Shown here: positions 1 through 8,250 of the stretch, one piece after another
How positions within the stretch are numbered: the stretch's first letter is position 1
Layout of the letters: each line of letters begins with the position of its first letter
Origin: Actinophytocola xanthii
GTDB lineage: Bacteria; Actinomycetota; Actinomycetes; Mycobacteriales; Pseudonocardiaceae
NCBI RefSeq assembly: GCF_001921205.1
Contig: NZ_MSIE01000097.1
Location: 1-32,085 of the forward strand
Reading direction: 5' to 3'
DNA: 32,085 bases
Position numbers and translations under genes: made by a program
The notes under the pieces: model-generated
The model's database searches: none
Told to the model about the DNA's origin: nothing
The model's input: only the letters and a program-made list of their open reading frames with translations

Positions 1-38
1 AGCCCACCACCACCAAGCCGGCACCACCACTCTCACAG

Positions 39-986
39 TCAGTCCTGGGCGATGGTCTCGGCGAGATCGGCCAGCTGCCGTTCGGACAGCGGCAGGGTCT
101 CCCGCCCGGCTCTGACGCGTTCCGGATCCTCCGGCTGGCTCGGGTTCGGGGCGAAGTCGGGACTGCCGAAGTTCCGCACCGCGAGCATGTACATCTGTCC
201 GTCCGGCAGATAGATCCGGGCGGTCTGGGTGAGCGACTGGAACGGGTCGCTCGGCTGGAGCGCGTAGAGCTGCACGACCGCGCCGCCCGGCAGCACCTGG
301 CGCTTGGGCGGTTCACAGTTGAACTCGTCGAACGCCTGCTGGTCGGCGGCGGCGAGCGGGTCGCCGTCGAAGCGGCCGACGGAGAACGCCACGCTTCCGG
401 TGCCGCCGGCGTCGGTCACGTCGGCGACGTAGTCGTAGGTGTCGACGGCGCCGGGACGGCTCGACGGGTAGTGCCGCTCGACGAGCTCGCCCACATCCGC
501 CCCTCCGGCGGCCGTCGCCAGGGCGTCGGCGACCGTCGACCGGACCTCCGCGGCCGCGCGCACGGTGCCCCATGCCCGGTCGGTGGTGTCCGGAATGGAG
601 CACTGCGGCTTGGAGATGACCGCCCGCCCCGACGGAGGGGGCGCCGTCTCACCGGGTGCCCAGGTGCCGTCGGGGGCTCGCGCCGGCAGCTCGGCCCTCG
701 GCCAGTCCGCTTCGGCGCTCGCCGCGGAGGTCGAGACCACCGACGTGGTCGTCTCGAGCCGACCGGCCGGCGTCACCGTCTCCGTGCCGTCGAGCGTCGC
801 CGCGGCGACGGCGGTGCCGCCGAACGCGGCGACGACCGCGAGCGCGGCCCCCAGCTGCTGGGTGCGGCGGCGCCGCCGCCCCCGGCCCACGACATCGGGG
901 AGCCCGCCGCGGGCGGGCGGTGGGTTCTCACCGGCCAGCTCGGCCCGCAGGGCGGTGCGCAGGTTGTCCTCGTTGTCATCCCACAT
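39..986 (-). CDS. Membrane-anchored protein, probable anti-sigma partner of the adjacent sigma factor
   Basis: The product is about 315 residues. A short acidic N-terminus (MWDDNEDNLRTAL) is followed by a very basic stretch near residues 35-41 and one hydrophobic segment at about residues 45-64. A roughly 250-residue polar, presumably extracytoplasmic domain follows. I place the start at the ATG at 986 because it lies 11 bp inside the end of the upstream sigma-factor gene, the usual arrangement for coupled translation; an upstream in-frame start would overlap more. A short cytoplasmic head plus one membrane helix behind a SigE-family sigma factor is the typical anti-sigma or sigma-associated membrane-protein layout. 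No zinc-binding anti-sigma HxxxCxxC motif is seen, so the regulatory role is inferred from context. Confidence 0.75.
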   Translation of the reverse strand: MWDDNEDNLRTALRAELAGENPPPARGGLPDVVGRGRRRRRTQQLGAALAVVAAFGGTAVAAATLDGTETVTPAGRLETTTSVVSTSAASAEADWPRAELPARAPDGTWAPGETAPPPSGRAVISKPQCSIPDTTDRAWGTVRAAAEVRSTVADALATAAGGADVGELVERHYPSSRPGAVDTYDYVADVTDAGGTGSVAFSVGRFDGDPLAAADQQAFDEFNCEPPKRQVLPGGAVVQLYALQPSDPFQSLTQTARIYLPDGQMYMLAVRNFGSPDFAPNPSQPEDPERVRAGRETLPLSERQLADLAETIAQD

Positions 987-1491
987 CGTGTGCACTCCGT
1001 TCGGGTACGTCGGCGTTCTGGTAGGCCGCACGCAACGCCTGGATTCCGCGCGACAGCTGGCTCTTGACCGTCCCGGTCGAACACCGCAGCACCGCGGCCA
1101 CCTGTTCGATGGACAGGTCGTGCACGATCCGCAGCACGAGCGTGGCCCGCTGCCGGGGCGCGACCGTCTGCAGCGCGGCGAGCAGCGACTGCCGCTCGTC
1201 GACCTGTGTGGACGCCGCGGGTCCGGACAGTTCCGGCAGCTCGGCGACGAGCCGTTCGCGTGCCCGACCGCGCCGGCGGGTGTCCAGGAACAACCTGGTG
1301 ATTACGGTCCGCAGGTAGGCCTCCGGGTTGCCCCGGGACACCCGCGACCACCGCGCGTACAGCCGAACGAAACCGGCCTGAGTCAACTCCTCCGCTTCGC
1401 CCCAGTCGCCGCACAACGCGTACGCGCCCCGTCGCGCGTGGTCGAACCGCGCCGAGTAGAAGTCGGCGAAGTCTCCCTCGATTCCGACCAC
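976..1491 (-). CDS. SigE-family ECF-type RNA polymerase sigma factor
   Basis: About 171 residues, the normal size for a SigE-family factor, which redirects RNA polymerase to its own promoter set. Region 2 is visible in the N-terminal half (DFADFYSARFDHARR, then GDWGEAEELTQAGFVRLYARW). Region 4, a helix-turn-helix, is at the C-terminus (LSIEQVAAVLRCSTGTVKSQ). GTG codons lie at 1497 and 1491; I prefer 1491 because an AGGAGG ribosome site sits 5 nt upstream of it, whereas that site overlaps the 1497 codon. The stop overlaps the start of the membrane-protein gene by 11 bp, so the two are probably co-translated. No general-stress or antibiotic target can be deduced from sequence. Confidence 0.92.
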   Translation of the reverse strand: MVGIEGDFADFYSARFDHARRGAYALCGDWGEAEELTQAGFVRLYARWSRVSRGNPEAYLRTVITRLFLDTRRRGRARERLVAELPELSGPAASTQVDERQSLLAALQTVAPRQRATLVLRIVHDLSIEQVAAVLRCSTGTVKSQLSRGIQALRAAYQNADVPERSAHDVG

Positions 1492-1576
1492 AAACACCTC
1501 CTGCCGATCGTGGACGGGTTAGGAACGCCGTTGTCCACAGCGAGGTTGCCGGCGGGGCCGAGAATTTACGCGAGCC

Positions 1577-1605
1577 TTGTTCGGATCATGGCCGCCACCT
1601 AGTGT
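1577..1605 (+). promoter_or_regulatory. Candidate promoter of the PhyH-type dioxygenase gene
   Basis: A TTGTTC box at 1577-1582 and a TAGTGT box (actinobacterial TANNNT type) at 1600-1605 are separated by 17 bp. They are followed by a strong GGAGGAGGG ribosome site just before the GTG at 1633. Only three of six bases match the consensus in each box, so this is tentative. Confidence 0.35.
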
Positions 1606-1632
1606 CGACCTGGGGCGATCGGAGGAGGGCTC

Positions 1633-2445
1633 GTGGCGGGACGGTTCGAGGAGCTGGCCGAGCGGATCTACACCGACGGCATCGTGGGCGAGCGCGGCGC
1701 CTTCGACACCGAGTGGGTCGACCGGCTCGGTGCGGACATCGAGGCTCTGTTCCAGGAGGCCCTGGCGCGGCCCGGAGGCGCCATCGGGCGCGGGCCGAAC
1801 CGGTACTACGTGGAGATCCACCCGGAACGGATCCGCGGCTTCGTCGACCTCGTGAGCCATCCGTGGGTGACCGGGGTCTGCGAGGCGGTGCTCGGGGCGA
1901 AGTACCAGATCGTCGAGATCGGGTTCGACGTTCCGCTGCCCGGCGCGGTGAACCAGCCCTGGCACCGGGATTTCCCCGCACCGGAGGAGACCCGGCGGGA
2001 CCGGCGGCTCACGTCGCTGGCGTTCAACATCACCACTGTGGACGTCACGCCCGAGATGGGGCCGTTCGAGATCGCGCCGGGGACGCAGTGGGACGACAGC
2101 CCCGAGTTCGAGCACGGGATGTTCCCACCGCGCTCGCACTGGCCCCGCTACGAGGAGCTGGGGCAACGGCGGCTGACGCGCCGCGGGGACATCTCCGCGC
2201 GAAGCGCGTTGACGATCCACCGCGGCACGGCCAACCGTTCCGACACGCCGCGACCGACCCTCGTGCTGGGGGTCGACGCGCCGGGCGCGGGCAACGACGA
2301 GCGCCATGACCTCGCCGTCACCCGCGAGTTCCACGAGCGGCTACCGCCCGGTGTCCGGGAGCACCTTCCCTGCCGGGTGGTCGACCGGCTCGAGCCGATC
2401 GAGCAGCGCCACACGATCGAGGGTCTGGTCATGGGCGCGCCCTGA
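1633..2445 (+). CDS. Phytanoyl-CoA dioxygenase (PhyH) family Fe(II)/2-oxoglutarate oxygenase
   Basis: A 270-residue cytoplasmic protein of the PhyH family, which uses Fe(II), O2 and 2-oxoglutarate to hydroxylate or halogenate small molecules. The metal-binding facial triad is visible: His111 and Asp113 in WHRD, and a distal His196 in TIHRGT. Arg207 in the SDTPRP segment is well placed to bind the 2-oxoglutarate carboxylate. Asp113 is intact, so hydroxylation rather than halogenation is expected. The GTG start at 1633 is preceded by GGAGGAGGG at good spacing. The gene stands alone between divergent and convergent neighbours, so the substrate cannot be inferred; family members act in lipid, ectoine and secondary metabolism. 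Confidence 0.88.
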   Translation: MAGRFEELAERIYTDGIVGERGAFDTEWVDRLGADIEALFQEALARPGGAIGRGPNRYYVEIHPERIRGFVDLVSHPWVTGVCEAVLGAKYQIVEIGFDVPLPGAVNQPWHRDFPAPEETRRDRRLTSLAFNITTVDVTPEMGPFEIAPGTQWDDSPEFEHGMFPPRSHWPRYEELGQRRLTRRGDISARSALTIHRGTANRSDTPRPTLVLGVDAPGAGNDERHDLAVTREFHERLPPGVREHLPCRVVDRLEPIEQRHTIEGLVMGAP

Positions 2446-2463
2446 CCGGGTGGCTCAGCCCGG
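2446..2463. terminator. Small hairpin between convergent stops
   Basis: CCGGG at 2446-2450 can pair with CCCGG at 2459-2463 around an 8-nt loop, between the stop of the dioxygenase and overlapping the stop of the DoxX gene. The stem is short and there is no T-tract, so a bidirectional terminator role is only plausible. Confidence 0.3.
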
Positions 2464-3165
2464 CAGGAGAGCCTTGATCCGGTCCCTGCGGTTGCCCTTG
2501 CGGACCGTGCTCTGGAACGCGCCGGCCGCGGACTGCGCGGTCTCCTGGATCACGCCCGCCGCGGACTGCGCCGTCTTCTCCAGGACGCTGGCCGCGGACT
2601 GGACGCCTCCCTGCAGGGCGCCAGCGGCGGACGCGACACCGCCCTGGACGGCGCCCGCCGCGTGCTGGACCTTGCCCTGCACGCCGTCGCCACCCCGGCT
2701 GACCTTGCTGCCGGCGATGCGGGCCGCGCGCCGCGCTCGCCAGTTCAGCGACGGCTTGCCGTGGGTGTCGGCCGAGGCGATGAGCAGACCACCCAGCAGG
2801 CCGACGTTCTTCAGGAAGTGCAGCTGCTGCTCGGCGCGGTCGTCGGGGTTCTGCTCCTCCCAGAACCGGTGGTGGGCCGCGGTCGTGGGGACCAGGGTGG
2901 CGGACAGCAGCAGGGACGCCAGGCGCGGGAAGCGGCCGAACGCCAGCGCCAGCCCGGCACCGACCTTGACCGCCGCCTCCAGCTTGACCAGCGACTCCGT
3001 GTCGGTCGGCATCTGCTGAGGGAGTTTGTCGCCCACCTGGCCGACCGCCTTGTCGACCACCGGCTGGGCGGCCTGAATCGACGGCTTCGGGTTGCGCAAC
3101 GTCTCGATGCCATCGGACACGAACACGGCCGCCAGCATCGGCCGAGCGATGCGGCGCAGGATCAT
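2455..3165 (-). CDS. DoxX-family membrane protein with an 11-residue-repeat C-terminal tail
   Basis: A 236-residue protein. The N-terminus (RRIARPMLAAVFVSDGIETL) and hydrophobic stretches near residues 60-76, 82-97 and 118-131 match the small four-helix DoxX family of inner-membrane proteins, linked in some bacteria to thiol and oxidative stress. The unusual part is residues 166-220, five consecutive 11-residue repeats rich in Ala, Gln and Ser (see the repeat entry), followed by a basic tail (RKGNRRDR). Typical DoxX proteins are about 130-170 residues, so the tail is an addition. The ATG at 3165 has a clear GAGGAGGTC ribosome site. It diverges from the helicase gene and is probably monocistronic. 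The DoxX part is fairly sure; the role of the tail is unknown. Confidence 0.82.
   Translation of the reverse strand: MILRRIARPMLAAVFVSDGIETLRNPKPSIQAAQPVVDKAVGQVGDKLPQQMPTDTESLVKLEAAVKVGAGLALAFGRFPRLASLLLSATLVPTTAAHHRFWEEQNPDDRAEQQLHFLKNVGLLGGLLIASADTHGKPSLNWRARRAARIAGSKVSRGGDGVQGKVQHAAGAVQGGVASAAGALQGGVQSAASVLEKTAQSAAGVIQETAQSAAGAFQSTVRKGNRRDRIKALLPG
2506..2670 (-). repeat. Five tandem 33-bp units encoding 11-residue repeats
   Basis: This encodes residues 166-220 of the DoxX-type protein. The five units are VQHAAGAVQGG, VASAAGALQGG, VQSAASVLEKT, AQSAAGVIQET and AQSAAGAFQST. The period is exactly 11 residues with no insertions. Eleven-residue periodicity is known from amphipathic lipid-binding helices (apolipoprotein, synuclein and LEA types). 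A long helix lying on the membrane is therefore an inference. Confidence 0.85.
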
Positions 3166-3263
3166 GATGACCTCCTCGGGCTACCTGAATGTTGACCATG
3201 GAGTACCCCCGCCGTGCCGCGCCGACACCGATATCGTCGAGTGAACGAGGCTTGGGGGTCACG

Positions 3264-5173
3264 GTGAGCTTGAGCGCGCACGCACACCGGCAGGTTCAAC
3301 AGCGGGCCGACACCCTGCTGCGGCGGAGCTTCCCCGGCATGCCGCCGTTACCCCGCCGCGTGCTCACCGCACTGCTCGCGCGGACCGCCGAGGGCTGGCA
3401 CCTGTTCGTCCGCACGGGGCGGACGGGCGCGGACGCGTTCCTGGTCGGCCCCACCGGCGTGACCGCGCTGGTGATCGCCGAGACCCCACCGGACCAGTCC
3501 GCGGCGCAGGCCCTCGCCCGACACGCCGACGAACGGTGCGTCGGGCTGCGGGTCAGCGCGGACCAGGTCCTCACCGGCGCGGCGGTGCGGCACGTGGTCG
3601 TCGTCCCGGAGCCGGGCACACCCGACACCGGGACCTTCCAGGTGCTCGCCGAGAAGGATCTCGACCGGCTGTTCCGGCGAGCGGAACCGCGCCTCCCCCC
3701 GCGCCAGGCCGCCGCGATCGCGGACCTGCTCGGGCGGCGGCTGTCCGGTTACGAGCGGCTCGTCGTGCCGCGTCCGGAGCGCCCGGCTGCCCCGGAGGGG
3801 TTCCTGGACGCGGGACAGCTCGCCGAGGACGAGCTCGACGCGGCCCAGGAGCGGCCGTTCGAGACCTGGATGACCTTCCTCCACCCCGACCAGCAGAAGA
3901 TCGTCACCCGGCGCTACGGCGGCCCGGCGCGGATCAGCGGGCCGGCGGGAACCGGCAAGACCGTCGTGGCGCTGCACCGGCTCCGGCACCTGGCCACCCG
4001 CACCGTCGGGCCGCTGCTGTGCACCACGTTCGTCCACAACCTGCCGCCGGTGTACCGGACGTTGTTCGAGCGCCTGGCGCCCACCCTGGCCGGTCGGGTG
4101 GAGTTCGTGAACCTGCACGCCTGGGCCCGCGGCTTCCTGGCCGGCCGAGGCGTCGCGGTGAACCTGGTGTCGGGGCAGGTGGACAGCGCGTTCAGCCGGG
4201 CCTGGATTCGGCATCGGGAACGCCTGGGGCCCGTGCACGGCGCACCGCTGTACTGGCGGACCGAGATCGACCGGGTCATCAAGGGGCGTGGGTTGACCAG
4301 CCTGGCCGAGTACCGCGCGGTGAACCGGCGCGGGCGGGCGCTCCCCCTCGACGGCGAGAACCGGACCGCGGTCTGGCGGCTGTACGAGACCTACCAGGAG
4401 AACCTGGCGCGCGACGGGCTGCACGACCACAACGACCTGGTCCACCTGGCACGGCCGAACTGGCCGCGACGCCGCCCGACCGGCCGTACGCGGCCGTCGT
4501 GGTCGACGAGGTCCAGGACATCACGTTGACCGGGCTGCGCCTGCTGCGTGAGCTGGCCGGCGACGGCCCGGACGGGCTGCTGCTGGTCGGCGACGGGCAG
4601 CAGCAGGTGTATCCCGGAGGCTGGCGCCTGTCCGACGCGGGAATCCCGGTGCAGGGTCGCGGTGAGGTGCTCCGGGTGAACTACCGCAACCGGGCGGCCA
4701 TCGTGGACTTCGCCAGGCGCTTCGACGCCGTGAACCAGGTCGACGACCTCGACGGGGACCGCGGGTACACCCTCGAGCAGGCCAGCAACACCAACACCGG
4801 CGGCACGGTCCGCTCCTGGCGCGGACCGGAGCGGGAGCTGGGCGCGGCCCTGGTCCGGGCGGTGAACGAACTGCCCGTCCCGGTCGGCAACGCCGCGGTG
4901 ATCGTGTTCGCGAAGAACGACGTGGAGCACTGCGTCAAGCTGCTGTCCGCCGCGGGGATCCTCTCGCTGCGGCTGGAACACTACGAGGGCGGACCGGACG
5001 AGCGGCTGAAGATCGGTACCGTGCACCGCGCCAAGGGGCTGGACTTCCAGGCGGTGCTCGCCGTGCGGCGGAGCGTCGGCACCCTCGAACAGCCGGTGCT
5101 CGAACGGCAGTACCTGGTGGCGGCGACCCGGGCGCGTGACCACCTCTGGTGGGGTGTCGTCGAGCAGTCCTGA
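3264..5173 (+). pseudogene. Nuclease-like/UvrD-type superfamily 1 helicase, split by a one-base frameshift
   Basis: With one base restored this would be a protein of about 636 residues. The first ~100 residues contain a NERD-like segment (LVGPTGVTALVIAE). The helicase motifs follow: Walker A GPAGTGKT (residues 226-233), motif II DEVQD (4505-4519), motif III LLVGDGQQQVYPGGWRL, motif V GTVHRAKGLDFQ and motif VI VAATRARDHLW. The upstream part reads in one frame to about 4453 and would stop at 4529 after a nonsense tail; DEVQD and everything after lie in another frame. Adding one G at 4453-4454 turns HLARPNW into HLARAELAATPPDRPYAAVV, which joins the halves. The GTG at 3264 is the likeliest start; GGGGG lies just upstream. 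The defect is either a sequencing error in a G run or a real inactivation. Its end is 5 bp from the end of the convergent HerA-like gene. Confidence 0.85.
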
Positions 5174-5178
5174 CGAGC

Positions 5179-8100
5179 TCAGTCGTCGGGGTCGTGGTCG
5201 GGCCACTGGGCCGCTCGGGCGCGGTGGACCACCTCCTCCGGGGTCAGGGCGCTCGCGGGGTGGTGGGTCAGGCAGTTCGGGGTCCGCAGCCGTTGGAAGC
5301 GGGAGCCCTCGGTCGACGCGTAGAACTGGGCCACCTTCAGCGCACCGACGTGGTCGAGGCGACCACCCTTGGACTGGGCCAGCTCCCGGGCCGCGGCGAT
5401 CTGCACCGGGGCGTTGAGCCGGCCGACGAACACCGTCGACGCGTTTCCGGGGACGCGGTTGTGCAGTGCCTTGGGCGCCTGGGTGGCGAACACCAACCCC
5501 AGACCGTACTTCCGCGCCTGCGCCACCAGCATCAGCGTGCTCTGCGTACTCGGCGTCGTCCCCACTGCCGGTGCGAGGGTCTGGGCCTCGTCCATCACCA
5601 GCAGCCCGCCGAGCGGACGGTCGCCGGCCGGGTGCTCCTTGACCCAGGAGAACAGCTCCAGCTGGAGCTGGTTGACGAAGCTCTGCCGCTGCTCCTCGGT
5701 CCGCAGGCCCACGAAGCTGATCACCGAGACCCTGGCCCGCCTGCCCCGGGACGGGGTGAGCAGCGCTCCCGGGTCCACCGGCTCCCCCGCACCCCCGAAC
5801 AGCGTGTCGTTGACCTTCGCGGCCCGCAACGACGTCGCCAGCTCCACGGCCAGCTTCTGGGCGCCGTCGATGGTGCTCGCGCCCTCGGGCAGGTCGGCCA
5901 GGACGGCGATCAGGCCGTCGAGCGTTCGGCGCCCCTGCCTCGCGTAGTAGGTCAGCGCCTCGCGCAGCACCGCTCGGCTCCACCTCGCCTTGTTGTTCGC
6001 GCCGGTGACGTTCGCCCGCGGTTCGAGGCTGGCGGCGGCGGCCTCGACGGCCATCGCGAGTTCGTCGGCGTCCCCGGCCACGGCGGCGAAGTCGGGCAGG
6101 GGCTGGAAGCTCAGGGGGCGTCCGGCCCGGCGGCCGGGCGTCCACACCACCACCTCCGTGTTGGCCAGGTACTCCTGGGCCAGGGTGGCGTCGGAGGGTG
6201 CCCAGCCGGGCGGCGGGGCGGGCCAGGGGTCACCGAGCCGGGCGAGGTCGTTGTTGGGGTCGAGCACGATCGACGAGACACCGCGCAGGGCGCACTCCTC
6301 GACCAACCGCCGGAGCAGCACGGTCTTGCCCGAGCCGGTGCCGGCGAAGACGACGGCGTGCCTGCGCAGCGACTCGACCGGCACCCGGACGGGGGTGCCG
6401 TCGGCGACGGTCACGCCGACGGTGATCGACGCTGACAGCGTGGACTCGGGTATCGGGTCCGGTGTGGAGGGTTCGGCTGTGCGTCTACCGAGGACGGTGT
6501 CGAGGAGCTCGGTTCCGCTGGCGGGTTTCCTGGACACCAACCACGCCTCCAGCCCGGGTGGGCGTTCGGCGAGCAGCGTCTCCAGGGCGCGGAACGTGCG
6601 GAGGTCGTCGTCGGCGACCGGGAGGTCGACGCCGCCGCTCTCCCGGAACGACGCCACGTGCTCGGCGGTGACCCTGCCGTTGGGCCAGCCCGAGTTCCGC
6701 AGGACGACCAGGTGGCGGGTGCCGTCCGGGCGCAGGCCGGCCTCCGCCCGCGCGTCGCGCAGCCTGGTCTGGGCGGCGCGTGCGTTGCCGTGCCCGATGG
6801 CGCGGAACGACCAGTGCGCCTCGGTCTCGGTCTCCTCCTCCAGCGTGCGGCGCAGCCGCGCGTGCAGTGCCGGCGAGGAGCCGAACGGCGGGTCCAGCCG
6901 CCACTCCACGCCGCTGTCGCCCTGCTCGACCATCCAGGCGGTCAGGCCGGCGGTGAGCAGCGCGGGGACCGTGCCGTCCTCGTGGCCGGGGGCCAGCACG
7001 GCGCCGATGTCCGCATACCCCTTGAGCTCGGCGAACCGGCTGTCGAGCGGTTCGAGGTCGTGGCACGCCGGCTCCACCGTGTCCGGCTCGGGCTCGGTGT
7101 CGAGCCGCTCCAGCTCGCTCACCCGCCCGCCGAGCAGGCACTGCCGCACGTGGGCGTCGACGCGCTGGAGCAGTGCCCGGGGAGTGAACTGCTTCTCGAT
7201 GCCGTCGAAGGCGGTCACCGCGACCGGCCAGGTCGGGTGCGGCGGCACGAAACCGACCTCGGCGTAGGGGGCGGCGAGCCGGCGGGCCACCAGCTCGCGC
7301 GCGAGTTCGGCGTCCTCGATCTGGCGGAGCACGGCGACCTCGCGGAACCGGTCGGTCGCTGTGGAGAAGACGCTCTTGCGGAGCTGGGTCCAGGTCGGGG
7401 TGATGCAGGCGACCACCGACAGCGTCCGGCGTGTGTTCTCCCGCAACGCCATCAGGCCGAGGGCGACCCGGTTCAGCGCCCGCCGGCCGCCGTCGACCCC
7501 GGCGGCGACAGCGTCGAGCTGGTCGACCGCGATCACGGCGGGGCCGGTGAGCGCCGACAGCCACGACACGTCCCGGACGACCAGCCGGGGCGGCCGCGCT
7601 CCCGGCCGCACCCCCCAGGCGGCGCGTTCGCCCGGGGTGGACTCCTCGAGCGAGCCCAGGTAGTCGCCGCCGATCGTGCTCAGCTCGTCGTCGCCCGCGC
7701 CGTAGAGCACCAGCGCCCGCAACGTCTCCCGGGTCTCGAGCACCACCTGCGGGTCGACCCGCCGCAGGGCCGTCACGAACCGGTCGAGGTCCTTTCTGGA
7801 CACAGGAGCTTCGCCGGCGATGGCCGCGGCGTGCTCCTCCGACAGGTCGGCCATCGCGGCCAACCGTCGCAGGAGGACCGCGAGCTGGGTGTGGCCGGTG
7901 GCGTCGGCACGCATCAGGTCGCGGCGCACCGAGAGCAGCACGCCGGTCCAGAGCTCGTCGGCCTGGTCCAGGTCGACCAGGAAGAAGTACCCGTCCCGCT
8001 CCCGCACCTGGCGTCGGACCCAGCCGAGCAGATGCGTCTTGCCCGCGCCGCGCTGGCCCCGCAGCACCAGGCCGATCGGGCTCGCACCGCGGCTGGCGGC

Positions 8101-8250
8101 GGCGTCCCGCAGGCCGGCCAACACCTCGCGGTCCACCTCGGCGTGCATGCCCTCGACGTGGTAGCCGGTCTCACCCCACACGTCGTCGGGGGTCCAGGCC
8201 CAGTTGAACCGCAGCGCCTCCAGGGCGCGCCGCTCCTCCTCGGTCATCAC
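5179..8250 (-). CDS. Dual P-loop ATPase: N-terminal AAA-type domain fused to a HerA-like motor
   Basis: A 1023-residue cytoplasmic protein with two complete nucleotide-binding domains. The first has Walker A GQRGAGKT (65-72) and a Walker B-like strand AVIAVDQLD (238-246), like an AAA/STAND ATPase. Residues about 380-600 form a linker of unknown fold. The second resembles HerA/FtsK DNA-translocating ATPases: GTGSGKTVLLRRL (637-649), Walker B GGLLVMDEAQ (881-890) and the sensor-like FATQAPKALHNRVPGNAS (921-938). HerA motors form hexamers on DNA and usually work with a nuclease or another effector. The gene overlaps the upstream winged-helix gene (GTGATG at its start), implying coupled expression. 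I do not recognise a named family for the whole protein. Anti-mobile-element defence or DNA repair are the main possibilities. Confidence 0.85.
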   Translation of the reverse strand: MMTEEERRALEALRFNWAWTPDDVWGETGYHVEGMHAEVDREVLAGLRDAAASRGASPIGLVLRGQRGAGKTHLLGWVRRQVRERDGYFFLVDLDQADELWTGVLLSVRRDLMRADATGHTQLAVLLRRLAAMADLSEEHAAAIAGEAPVSRKDLDRFVTALRRVDPQVVLETRETLRALVLYGAGDDELSTIGGDYLGSLEESTPGERAAWGVRPGARPPRLVVRDVSWLSALTGPAVIAVDQLDAVAAGVDGGRRALNRVALGLMALRENTRRTLSVVACITPTWTQLRKSVFSTATDRFREVAVLRQIEDAELARELVARRLAAPYAEVGFVPPHPTWPVAVTAFDGIEKQFTPRALLQRVDAHVRQCLLGGRVSELERLDTEPEPDTVEPACHDLEPLDSRFAELKGYADIGAVLAPGHEDGTVPALLTAGLTAWMVEQGDSGVEWRLDPPFGSSPALHARLRRTLEEETETEAHWSFRAIGHGNARAAQTRLRDARAEAGLRPDGTRHLVVLRNSGWPNGRVTAEHVASFRESGGVDLPVADDDLRTFRALETLLAERPPGLEAWLVSRKPASGTELLDTVLGRRTAEPSTPDPIPESTLSASITVGVTVADGTPVRVPVESLRRHAVVFAGTGSGKTVLLRRLVEECALRGVSSIVLDPNNDLARLGDPWPAPPPGWAPSDATLAQEYLANTEVVVWTPGRRAGRPLSFQPLPDFAAVAGDADELAMAVEAAAASLEPRANVTGANNKARWSRAVLREALTYYARQGRRTLDGLIAVLADLPEGASTIDGAQKLAVELATSLRAAKVNDTLFGGAGEPVDPGALLTPSRGRRARVSVISFVGLRTEEQRQSFVNQLQLELFSWVKEHPAGDRPLGGLLVMDEAQTLAPAVGTTPSTQSTLMLVAQARKYGLGLVFATQAPKALHNRVPGNASTVFVGRLNAPVQIAAARELAQSKGGRLDHVGALKVAQFYASTEGSRFQRLRTPNCLTHHPASALTPEEVVHRARAAQWPDHDPDD

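Noticed and set aside
1-38. A CACCACCA-rich stretch at the left end as a repeat element
   Set aside because: Too short and too close to the edge to assign; it is simple low-complexity sequence.
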